The position numbers and the translations under genes were made by a program. A stretch of DNA of 9,322 nucleotides from an uncultured Bacteroidales bacterium. GTDB taxonomy: Bacteria > Bacteroidota > Bacteroidia > Bacteroidales > P3. This document shows positions 1-5,690 of the stretch, piece by piece; position 1 is the stretch's first letter; every line of letters starts with the position of its first letter. The stretch is taken from NCBI GenBank assembly GCA_947174375.1, contig CAMWIS010000056.1, positions 1 to 9,322 of the forward strand, given 5' to 3'. The notes beneath the pieces are model-generated. The model ran no database searches and was not told where the DNA came from. It saw nothing but the letters and a program-made list of their open reading frames with translations.

Positions 1-293
1 GCCGACCGTTGTTGCTGTTGTGCCGCGACGAAGCCGAATGGAAGCGTTTTCAGGCTGGCAAGTGGCGTAAACTACCGGCGCAAACGCAATACGGACTGGA
101 TTCGGATGGCGGGATCGAAGCCGAAATCCGTGCGAATTTGGATTTAGGGGCTTCGCAATTGCCGATATGGATTGTGGCCGACACGTTCAACCGGGTGGTG
201 TGGGTCAGCCACGGTTATACGATAGGGTTGGGCGAGCAGCTTATAAAAGTGCTGCAATCGCTTGCCGTACCTTCTCCGGATACGGCCCGTTAG
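1..293 (+). CDS. C-terminal fragment of a large protein, possibly transglutaminase-type (5' end outside window)
   Basis: The reading frame is open from the left edge (first full codon at position 3) to a TAG at 291-293, so only the last ~96 residues are visible and the true start lies outside. The tail reads like a thioredoxin-fold or redoxin-like C-terminus: a hydrophobic strand PIWIVADTFNRVVWVS followed by HGYTIGLGEQLIKVL. From memory, this DTFNRVV...GYTIGLGEQL ending is typical of the C-termini of long Bacteroidales transglutaminase-domain proteins, but the catalytic part is not in the window, so that is inference. No CxxC motif is visible, and the one cysteine (in LCRDEAE) lies near the left edge. 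The last 53 bp overlap the 3' end of cutC on the other strand. TTG codons near the left edge are not needed as starts because the frame simply continues out of the window. Confidence 0.6.
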   Translation, partial: RPLLLLCRDEAEWKRFQAGKWRKLPAQTQYGLDSDGGIEAEIRANLDLGASQLPIWIVADTFNRVVWVSHGYTIGLGEQLIKVLQSLAVPSPDTAR

Positions 294-960
294 CTACGCC
301 CATGCCCAAGGCGTCGGCCATTCCGGTCGGAGCGGGTATCGGTCGGGCGGCCGAGAAATGGAATTCGCGGGCGCCGGTCGTTCGGGCGATGCGGGCGATG
401 TTGTCCGGCGACACGCCGCCGCCCGGCATGATTTGCAAGCGGTGTGCGGCTTCTACGCAGGCTTTGAGTAAGTCGGCGCCCTGTAACGCGTCGGAGGCCT
501 GCCCGGACGTCAGCACGCGGTCCACGCCGGCTTCTTCCAAGGCCGGGATGCTTTCCAACGGGCGGCGGCAGAAGTCAAACGCGCGATGGAAGGTCAGGCT
601 TCGGTTCGCGTTCGTCGCCTGCCGGCAACGGCGCACCCAATCCCAGTCGATGTCGCCCGCTTCGGTCAGCGCACCGATGACGAGGCCGTCCGCTCCCAAG
701 GCTTGCGCCTGTTCGATGTCGTACAGCATTTCTTCCTTCTCTGCCGATGTATAATGGAATAGGCCGCCCCGCGGTCGGATCAACACGTGGACGCCCTTCG
801 GCAAGCGGGCTTTGGCGCGTCGGATAAAGCCGTGGGATGGCGTCAGTCCGCCCTCGCCGGCTGTGCAGAGTTCCACACGGTCGGCACCGGCGGCTATGGC
901 CGCCTCGGCGATTTCCACGCTGTAGGCGCAGACTTCTATCTTGAAATCGGTTCTTTGCAT
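241..960 (-). CDS. cutC: CutC family protein (copper homeostasis protein CutC)
   Basis: The 239-residue product matches the CutC TIM-barrel family in length and motifs, in order: FKIEVCAYS near the N-terminus, ADRVELC, EGGLTPSHG, VLIRPRGG, a GADGLVIG strand, SLTFHRAFDF, VDRVLTSGQ, the glycine-rich IMPGGGVSPDN and a late EFHFSAA. CutC is cytoplasmic and was named for copper tolerance in E. coli. That phenotype has since been attributed at least partly to the small RNA MicL encoded at the E. coli locus, so the biochemical role is unsettled. The start is taken as ATG at 958-960 (MQRTDFKIEV). A longer TTG start at 1005 would fall inside the apparent -7 promoter element and adds 15 non-conserved residues. 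One oddity is IRPRGGLF where the family usually has IRPRGGDF. The gene ends tail to tail with the partial gene at the left edge (53 bp overlap) and is divergent from the cyclo-ligase gene. Confidence 0.93.
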   Translation of the reverse strand: MQRTDFKIEVCAYSVEIAEAAIAAGADRVELCTAGEGGLTPSHGFIRRAKARLPKGVHVLIRPRGGLFHYTSAEKEEMLYDIEQAQALGADGLVIGALTEAGDIDWDWVRRCRQATNANRSLTFHRAFDFCRRPLESIPALEEAGVDRVLTSGQASDALQGADLLKACVEAAHRLQIMPGGGVSPDNIARIARTTGAREFHFSAARPIPAPTGMADALGMGVANGPYPEKVRQAIAALL

Positions 961-1002
961 ATTAAGGTGGGTTCGGTCGGATGCGTTATCCGGATTACTT
1001 GG

Positions 1003-1015
1003 CAAACTTACGAAA
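1003..1015 (-). promoter_or_regulatory. Putative Bacteroidota-type -7 promoter element for cutC
   Basis: The minus strand reads TTTCGTAAGTTTG, a full match to the Bacteroidota primary-sigma -7 consensus TAnnTTTG with a TTTCG extension that recurs at two other promoters here. No good -33 TTTG is seen at the expected 19-21 bp upstream. Transcription would start near 997, giving a leader of about 37 nt before the ATG at 960. This supports the shorter cutC start. Confidence 0.5.
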
Positions 1016-1024
1016 TATTTTCGT
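1010..1024. repeat. 15-bp inverted repeat in the divergent cutC/cyclo-ligase promoter region
   Basis: The sequence ACGAAA-TAT-TTTCGT has perfect 6-bp arms around a 3-bp spacer. It lies between the two opposed promoters, overlapping the upstream extension of the cutC -7 element and reaching the -33 position of the cyclo-ligase promoter. It could be an operator for a small dimeric regulator. It could also be chance, because the left arm is part of the recurring TTTCGTA promoter extension. Confidence 0.25.
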
Positions 1025-1053
1025 TGATATTCCTGCCGATTTGATTAACTTTG
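1023..1053 (+). promoter_or_regulatory. Putative Bacteroidota-type promoter for the cyclo-ligase/thioredoxin operon
   Basis: A -7 element TAACTTTG (1046-1053) matches TAnnTTTG exactly. A -33-like GTTG (1023-1026) sits 19 bp upstream, the usual Bacteroidota spacing. The predicted transcription start near 1059 gives a leader of about 20 nt before the ATG at 1081. This is the only promoter in the window with both elements recognisable. Confidence 0.6.
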
Positions 1054-1080
1054 TACTTTCCATACAAAACGGGGCACAAG

Positions 1081-1623
1081 ATGACGAAAGATGAACTCCG
1101 TCAACGGATGAGAACGTTGAAGAAACAATACGGCGCCGAGGCTTTGGAACGGCTGTCCGGGCCGGTCATGGCGCAGGTGGCGGCGCACGCCTGGTTTCAG
1201 GCCGCGCGTACAGTCATGGTGTATCACGCGTTGAAAGACGAGGTGCGCACGCAGGATTTCATCGAACGGTGGCATTTGGAAAAGGAAATCTGGCTGCCGG
1301 TCGTCGAAGGGGAGGATATCCGGCTCAAACGTTACGAGGGGGCCGCGCGTCTGCGGGACGGCGCGCTCCGGGTGCAGGAACCGGATACCGACGAATATCA
1401 GGAAGACTACGGTAAAATAGACCTGGTCATCGTGCCGGGCGTGGCTTTCGATGCGGCGGGCTACCGGCTCGGCCGCGGCAAGGGCTTTTACGACCGTTTC
1501 CTGCCCAAGGTCAAGGCGCCTAAAATGGGTATCTGCTTTCCGTTCCAGTTTGTGGACGAGGTGCCGCACGATGCCTGGGACGTGCCGATGGATGCCGTTT
1601 TGCATGGGATGGATACGAAATAA
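1081..1623 (+). CDS. 5-formyltetrahydrofolate cyclo-ligase (MTHFS family)
   Basis: A 180-residue cytoplasmic enzyme that uses ATP to convert 5-formyl-THF into 5,10-methenyl-THF, returning a storage or inhibitory folate to the one-carbon pool. The length is normal for the family. Visible motifs are the basic N-terminus (KDELRQRMRTLKKQ, residues 3-16), a WLP strand (71-73), VIVPGVAFD (117-124) and the diagnostic substrate/phosphate loop GRGKGFYDRFL (131-141). The start is the ATG at 1081. An in-frame TTG at 1051 lies within the -7 promoter element and would add ten unconserved residues. It is the first gene of a two-gene transcription unit: the thioredoxin-like lipoprotein begins 20 bp after its TAA. 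Nothing ties the two functionally, so the pairing is probably one of shared expression only. Confidence 0.95.
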   Translation: MTKDELRQRMRTLKKQYGAEALERLSGPVMAQVAAHAWFQAARTVMVYHALKDEVRTQDFIERWHLEKEIWLPVVEGEDIRLKRYEGAARLRDGALRVQEPDTDEYQEDYGKIDLVIVPGVAFDAAGYRLGRGKGFYDRFLPKVKAPKMGICFPFQFVDEVPHDAWDVPMDAVLHGMDTK

Positions 1624-1643
1624 TCAAACACACGGATAGCGAG

Positions 1644-2828
1644 ATGAAAAGACAATGGATGAAAATGGCCGTCGCCGCCTTTGGGTTGGCGGTTTTGGCG
1701 GGCGGATGCTGCAAGAAGGCGTCCATCAACGTGGAAATCGAAGGCCTGCCGGACGGGCCCGTCTATGTACATTATGCACCGGTTTCGGATTTGTCGGCCG
1801 TTACGGACGATACGTTGCAGGCCGAAGGCGGGAAGTTCGCGTTCAGCCCGGTTTTTGACGGAGAACCGATAGAAATCCGCTTGGAGCCGGCTTCGGACTT
1901 GCGGGCCAACCGCCGGGGCCGTCTTTCGGTGCCGCTGAGCCACCAAATCCGTTTTTGGATGCAGCCGGGCGAGCAAGTGCGTCTGCGCGGCGTTTACGAA
2001 GACGGTTATCTGAGTTATATGTTGCGCGGCACGCAGGATTTGGAGGCGCAGGCCGACTTGCGCGAAAGCATGGAGGAAACGTTGCGCGACTACAGCCTGT
2101 TGGCCGGCCGTGTGGACAGCCTCTACGGTTTGGGCGTGGAGAACATAGACGAGGCCTATATGGACAGCCTCTATACCGAGTTGACGGCGCGGCTGGAACG
2201 CTTGCGCGAGGCAGAACGGCAGTATATCCGCACGCATCCGGGCAGCCTGTTGGCGGGGCTCTACCTGTTGGAACAGCAGTCGGCCGATGCGTTTCTGGAA
2301 TGCGAGGGTCTGTTGAAGGCGGAAGTGCGGGAAGGCTTGCTGAAAAAACGGCTCGACGAGGCCAAGGCTTATTTCGAACGCCGCAAACAGCAGGAATCCA
2401 ATGCGGCCGCGTTGGTGCAGGACGCCATCGCGCCGGACTTTACGCTGACGGATATCCACGGCAAGCCCGTCACGTTGTCCGACTATGCCAAACGCTATGT
2501 CGTGCTGGATTTTTGGGGTACCTGGTGCCCGTGGTGCATCAAGGGGATGCCGGACATGAAGCGCTATTACGGCAAGTATCAGCGTAAGGTGACGTTCATC
2601 GGCATCGCGTGCCGCGACCGTTTGGACAAGGTGCAGTCGCTCGTCGAACGGGAACGCCTGCCGTGGGTTTCGGTCATGAACGGCGAAGGGGACAACGATA
2701 TCGCGTTCCGCTATGGCGTGAGCGGTTATCCGACCAAGGTGATTCTCAAACCCGGCCTGAAAGTGGAACGGGTGTTCTTGGGTGAAGATCCGGAGTTTTA
2801 CGAAACGCTGGATGCGCTGTTGAAATAA
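1644..2828 (+). CDS. TlpA/ResA-like thiol-disulfide oxidoreductase lipoprotein with DUF4369-like N-terminus
   Basis: The 394-residue product begins with a basic, hydrophobic signal peptide ending LAVLAGGCC. The likely lipidated cysteine is C22, with a somewhat loose lipobox (AGGC) followed by a second cysteine and two lysines. Residues ~26-130 look like the beta-rich DUF4369-type domain common before thioredoxin domains in Bacteroidota. A charged, probably helical middle follows (~133-255, rich in E, R and L). The C-terminal third is a thioredoxin fold: IAPDFTLTDIHGKPVTLSDY (~262-281), the redox site W294-C-P-W-C298 and the cis-proline loop GYPT (361-364). The protein probably reduces or exchanges periplasmic disulfides, possibly for cytochrome maturation or stress defence; the substrate is unknown. 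The ATG at 1644 gives the complete signal peptide. The gene ends 31 bp inside the convergent phosphopantetheinyl transferase gene, and a strong terminator follows at 2910-2942. Confidence 0.88.
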   Translation: MKRQWMKMAVAAFGLAVLAGGCCKKASINVEIEGLPDGPVYVHYAPVSDLSAVTDDTLQAEGGKFAFSPVFDGEPIEIRLEPASDLRANRRGRLSVPLSHQIRFWMQPGEQVRLRGVYEDGYLSYMLRGTQDLEAQADLRESMEETLRDYSLLAGRVDSLYGLGVENIDEAYMDSLYTELTARLERLREAERQYIRTHPGSLLAGLYLLEQQSADAFLECEGLLKAEVREGLLKKRLDEAKAYFERRKQQESNAAALVQDAIAPDFTLTDIHGKPVTLSDYAKRYVVLDFWGTWCPWCIKGMPDMKRYYGKYQRKVTFIGIACRDRLDKVQSLVERERLPWVSVMNGEGDNDIAFRYGVSGYPTKVILKPGLKVERVFLGEDPEFYETLDALLK

Positions 2829-3433
2829 ACGTCAGTCTGCCACGGACTGCAGACGGTAAGGCGGTACATCCGGTTCCCGTGAGCCACCTGGCGGGAAGAG
2901 AAATAGAGCGTGCGGGCTTCGTAGGAGGCCCGCACTTTTTTTACGTCCGCCCCGTCGAATTGCAAGGTGTAGCGGGATAGGCCCCGGCTCAGGCCGCATC
3001 CGATATATTTATACAGACTTTCCTTGCAAGTCCAGAGCAGGATGAACGTCTCCGGCCGCGCCGCAAGCGGTTGGGCGTTGAGGACAGCCCGTTCCCCGGG
3101 GCTGAAGAAGCGTTGCGACAGTTCTGCCCAGCGGTGGCCGTCGTTGCCTTCGAGGTCGATGCCGACGGGCGCGTCACTGATGGCCAAGGCCGCGCCTGCG
3201 CCGCTGTGCGACAGGTTGAAATGGAGCGGGAAGTCGTCGCCGAACGAGGGCTTGCCGTGGGCGCCGGTCTGCACGGGCGGCAGGGTGCCGAGACCGTAGG
3301 CGGCGCAGGCCGCTTCCAAGCGCGTTTGCGCCCAGGCGTGGGCGGCCGTCCGCAAGGTGTCGGGGCGCGGCCGCGAGGCGGGCAGGCCTTCGAAAAAGTT
3401 TAAGTATATATCAAGCGTCCGTTCGGGCAGCAT
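2798..3433 (-). CDS. 4'-phosphopantetheinyl transferase, Sfp/Gsp type
   Basis: A 211-residue protein predicted to move the phosphopantetheine arm of CoA onto a serine of acyl or peptidyl carrier proteins in the cytoplasm. The family motifs appear in order: GKPSF (60-64), FNLSHSG (72-78), the metal-binding VGIDLE (90-95, with D93 and E95), FFSPGE (109-114) and WTCKESLYKYIG (134-145, with catalytic-type W134, K137, E138, K142). The ~210-residue size fits the Sfp-like rather than the short AcpS class. The ATG at 3433 lies 23 bp inside the end of uvrC in another frame, so translation is probably coupled to uvrC. No carrier protein or polyketide/peptide synthase is in the window, so the natural substrate may be the fatty-acid carrier protein or something encoded elsewhere. 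Codons 164-175 also form the terminator of the opposing operon. Confidence 0.92.
   Translation of the reverse strand: MLPERTLDIYLNFFEGLPASRPRPDTLRTAAHAWAQTRLEAACAAYGLGTLPPVQTGAHGKPSFGDDFPLHFNLSHSGAGAALAISDAPVGIDLEGNDGHRWAELSQRFFSPGERAVLNAQPLAARPETFILLWTCKESLYKYIGCGLSRGLSRYTLQFDGADVKKVRASYEARTLYFSSRQVAHGNRMYRLTVCSPWQTDVYFNSASSVS
2910..2942 (+). terminator. Intrinsic terminator of the cyclo-ligase/thioredoxin operon, embedded in the opposite-strand gene
   Basis: GTGCGGGCTTC (2910-2920) pairs with GAGGCCCGCAC (2925-2935) in an 11-bp stem with one G-U pair and a GTAG tetraloop. It is followed directly by seven T residues (2936-2942) on the plus strand. This is a textbook rho-independent terminator in the right orientation, 81 nt after the thioredoxin stop codon. 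On the minus strand the hairpin is preceded, not followed, by the homopolymer (A7), so it should not stop transcription of the phosphopantetheinyl transferase gene that contains it. Confidence 0.85.
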
Positions 3434-5240
3434 CGTCGTCCGTATTTTGGAAATAATCGAATACCAGTTTGGCCTTGGCCGCGCCGACGGCTTCCGTCAG
3501 GTCGGCGAGCGGGGTGTTCCGGATTTGCTTGACCGACTTGAACCGTCTTAGCAGCGTTTGCGCCGTTTCCGTGCCGATGCCCTTGATTTCGGTCAGTTCG
3601 GTCTTGACCACGCCCTTGACATGGCGTTTGCGGTAGTGCGTGATACCGAAACGGTGCGCCTCGTCGCGCAACAGCTGGATGTGTTTGAGCACCTCCGATT
3701 TCTTGTCGAGCAAGAGCGGATACGGGTCACCCACCTTATACAGTTCTTCTAAATTCTCGGCGATGCCGATCAGGAAAATGCGGCGCTCCAATCCCAAGCG
3801 GCACAGCACTTTGTAGGCGGAACTCAGCTGGCCTTTCCCGCCGTCCACAATCAACAGCTGCGGCAACGGCTGATTCTCGCGCAGGAGGCGGCTGTAGCGC
3901 CGTTCGATGACTTCTTCCATCGAGGCGTAGTCGTCGGGGCCTTCCACCGTGCGGACGAGGAAATGCCGGTAGTCGCGCTTGGAGAGCTTGCCGTCTTTGC
4001 TCACGGTCATGGCCGACACGGGATATTCGCCCAGCATATTCGAGTTGTCGAAGCATTCGATATGCGCCGGCGGCTCGCTCATGCCCAGCGTCTTCTGCAT
4101 CTCGGCCAACAGACGCTTGCGGTGCCGGTCGGGATCAACCAAATCCAGCCGCCGGCTTTTCTCCAAAATGAAATAGTCGATGTTGCGGGCCGAGAGTTCC
4201 AACAACTTTTTTCCGTCGCCGCCCTTCGGCACCGTGATTTTGAGGTCGGGCATCTCCCATTCGGGTTCGAACGGCAGGAAGACCTCGGTGGCCGTGGAGG
4301 CGTAGCGGCGGCGGAAGTCCACGAGTACGCCTTGCCAAAGGTCTTGCGGCGTCTCGTCCAGCTTCTTGCGTATTTCAATCGTATGCGCCTGTACCATCAA
4401 GCCATCCACAATGCGCATATAGTTGAAATAGAGATAGTCGTCTTTCTCCTTGACTTGCAGTACGTCCGCGTCCGACAGCTTGTCGCTCACCACGGCCGAG
4501 CGGCTTTGGTATTGCTCCAACAGCTGCCATTTTTCCTTGTTCCGTTGCGCCGTCTTGAAGTCCTGCCGCTGCGCCGCGTCAAGCATCTTCTCTTTCAGGC
4601 TTGACAGCAAGGGCTTGATATGGCCGCGCAACAGGTTCTTGATTTGGTCTATCTGTTCGTCGTAGGCCGCGTGGCTCTGCAAGCCCTGGCAGGGGCCCGC
4701 GCACCGTTTCATCTGATATTGCAGGCAGAGTTTGACCTTGCCGGCGGCCACCACGCTGTCCGAGAGCCGGTGACGGCACGTGCGGAGCGGAAACATATCG
4801 TGGATGAGGTCGAGCATCGTGTGCATCATGCGCACCGAGGCGTAGGGGCCGAAATACGTGCCTTGCCCCGGCAGGTAGCGGCGGGTGGGGAACAGCCGCG
4901 GATAGGGCTCGTTGGTCAGGCACAGCCACGGGTACGTCTTGTCGTCCTTGAGCATGATGTTGTAGTGCGGCTGATGCTCCTTGATAAGGTTGTTTTCGAG
5001 CAACAGCGCGTCGAACTCGGTGTTGACGACGATATATTCCAGTTTCGCGACACGGCGCACCAAGGCCAGCACCTTGCCCGTCTGTTCCTTGTTGAAGTAC
5101 GAATTGACGCGGCGTTTGAGGTTCTTGGCCTTACCCACGTATATCAGTTCCCCTTCGGCGGAGAAATACTGATACACGCCCGGAGAATCGGGCAACAGCG
5201 ACAAAGTCGTCTTGATATCGGCGGGCGGCGTGACAATCAT
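3411..5240 (-). CDS. uvrC: Excinuclease ABC subunit C (UvrC)
   Basis: The 609-residue product is full length for UvrC, the dual-incision nuclease of nucleotide excision repair that cuts 3' and 5' of a lesion after UvrB loading. The GIY-YIG domain is at ~16-95: SPGVYQYF, then IYVGKAKNLKRRVNSYF. Four cysteines C155, C172, C180 and C184 (pattern CLQYQMKRCAGPC) match the iron-sulfur ligands described in E. coli UvrC. The UvrB-binding UVR motif is at ~212-245. The RNase H-like 5' nuclease domain carries ECFDNSN (395-401), LLIVDGGKGQL (462-472) and RDEAHRFGITHYRKRH (525-540). The helix-hairpin-helix region is IKGIGTETAQTLLRRF at 552-567. The ATG at 5238-5240 is 20 bp after the PAS gene. The 3' end overlaps the phosphopantetheinyl transferase start by 23 bp, so the three genes are probably one operon. 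No SOS-type operator was recognised. Confidence 0.97.
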   Translation of the reverse strand: MIVTPPADIKTTLSLLPDSPGVYQYFSAEGELIYVGKAKNLKRRVNSYFNKEQTGKVLALVRRVAKLEYIVVNTEFDALLLENNLIKEHQPHYNIMLKDDKTYPWLCLTNEPYPRLFPTRRYLPGQGTYFGPYASVRMMHTMLDLIHDMFPLRTCRHRLSDSVVAAGKVKLCLQYQMKRCAGPCQGLQSHAAYDEQIDQIKNLLRGHIKPLLSSLKEKMLDAAQRQDFKTAQRNKEKWQLLEQYQSRSAVVSDKLSDADVLQVKEKDDYLYFNYMRIVDGLMVQAHTIEIRKKLDETPQDLWQGVLVDFRRRYASTATEVFLPFEPEWEMPDLKITVPKGGDGKKLLELSARNIDYFILEKSRRLDLVDPDRHRKRLLAEMQKTLGMSEPPAHIECFDNSNMLGEYPVSAMTVSKDGKLSKRDYRHFLVRTVEGPDDYASMEEVIERRYSRLLRENQPLPQLLIVDGGKGQLSSAYKVLCRLGLERRIFLIGIAENLEELYKVGDPYPLLLDKKSEVLKHIQLLRDEAHRFGITHYRKRHVKGVVKTELTEIKGIGTETAQTLLRRFKSVKQIRNTPLADLTEAVGAAKAKLVFDYFQNTDDDAARTDA

Positions 5241-5260
5241 GCGGGCGGGGAATTGTCCGT

Positions 5261-5605
5261 TTAGGCTTTCGGTTGACGGATATAGTGCGGCATTTCGAAC
5301 GGAATGACAATCGAGAATTCGACCAGGCCTTTGAACACGCCGTTTTCGTACCAGGGCGTTTGGTAAATCAATTTCTTGACCCCGTTTTTCTCAATCGTGT
5401 AGGCGTTGGTCTGCGGCTCTTTCAGCATCCCGGCCAGTTTGCTCTTGGCCGGTTCCGGATGGCAGTCCAGCACGTTTTTGCCGATGAGGCCCGGCATCCC
5501 GGGTTTGAGGTTCACTTTTTCGGAAGCCTCGTTCATTTCAAGGATTTCGCCTTTTTCGTCACAAACGGTGATAGCGACGTTCAATTCGTTGAATATCTTA
5601 TCCAT
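5261..5605 (-). CDS. Stand-alone PAS-domain protein with a CHP motif
   Basis: A 114-residue cytoplasmic protein that appears to consist of one PAS fold and nothing else. The opening helix and strand MDKIFNELNVAITVCDEKG are followed by an EILEMNEASEK segment, the typical PAS GKNVLDCHPEP turn (42-52, with C48-H49-P50), a basic helix, NAYTIEKNGVKKLIYQTPWY and the closing strand GLVEFSIVIP. The CHP element resembles PAS domains attached to DUF438/hemerythrin proteins. A heme or redox ligand role for C48 or H49 is possible but is inference. There is no kinase, HTH, GGDEF or other output domain, so it may act by binding a partner. The start is ATG 5603-5605. A longer in-frame extension to 5812 would run through the divergent promoter region and into the opposite gene, and does not look like protein. 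It probably heads an operon with uvrC. Confidence 0.75.
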   Translation of the reverse strand: MDKIFNELNVAITVCDEKGEILEMNEASEKVNLKPGMPGLIGKNVLDCHPEPAKSKLAGMLKEPQTNAYTIEKNGVKKLIYQTPWYENGVFKGLVEFSIVIPFEMPHYIRQPKA

Positions 5606-5636
5606 GGTGATATGTAAAATAAGCGTTCTTAGGGCA

Positions 5637-5648
5637 TAAAGATACGAT
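5637..5648 (-). promoter_or_regulatory. Putative promoter element for the PAS-uvrC-transferase operon
   Basis: The minus strand reads ATCGTATCTTTA, close to the TTTCGTAnnTTTG form seen elsewhere in the window but ending TTTA. A weak TTTA-like -33 (plus-strand 5665-5668) lies 20 bp upstream. The predicted start near 5631 gives a leader of about 26 nt before the ATG at 5605. This is weaker than the other candidates. Confidence 0.35.
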
Positions 5649-5659
5649 ATTTCCCCCGA

Positions 5660-5672
5660 TTTCGTAAATTTG
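5660..5672 (+). promoter_or_regulatory. Putative -7 promoter element for the substrate-binding protein gene
   Basis: The plus strand reads TTTCGTAAATTTG, containing the exact consensus TAAATTTG (5665-5672). It predicts transcription from about 5678 and a short leader of about 12 nt before the ATG at 5691. No clear -33 TTTG is present 19-21 bp upstream. It overlaps the -33 position of the divergent PAS promoter, so the two promoters may compete. The 85-bp interval is too short for a cobalamin riboswitch, and none is seen. Confidence 0.45.
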
Positions 5673-5690
5673 CCGAAAACACGGAAAGGA

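Noticed and set aside
236..255. GCAGC...GCTGC inverted repeat at the end of cutC, considered as a terminator
   Set aside because: Only a 5-bp stem with the T-rich part in the loop and no T-tract after it on either strand.
1488..2459. A 323-codon open frame on the minus strand across the cyclo-ligase end and thioredoxin gene
   Set aside because: It is antisense to two well-supported genes; its product is rich in Q, H, R and L without recognisable motifs, as expected from GC-biased codons read backwards.
2833..2854. Overlapping short inverted repeats (GTCTGC/GCAGAC and CAGTC/GACTG) just after the thioredoxin stop
   Set aside because: Stems are only 5-6 bp with no T-tract; the far better terminator is at 2910-2942.
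5606..5690. Possible cobalamin riboswitch before the binding-protein gene
   Set aside because: The whole divergent interval is 85 bp, much shorter than the ~200-nt cobalamin riboswitch, and no B12-box-like sequence was recognised.
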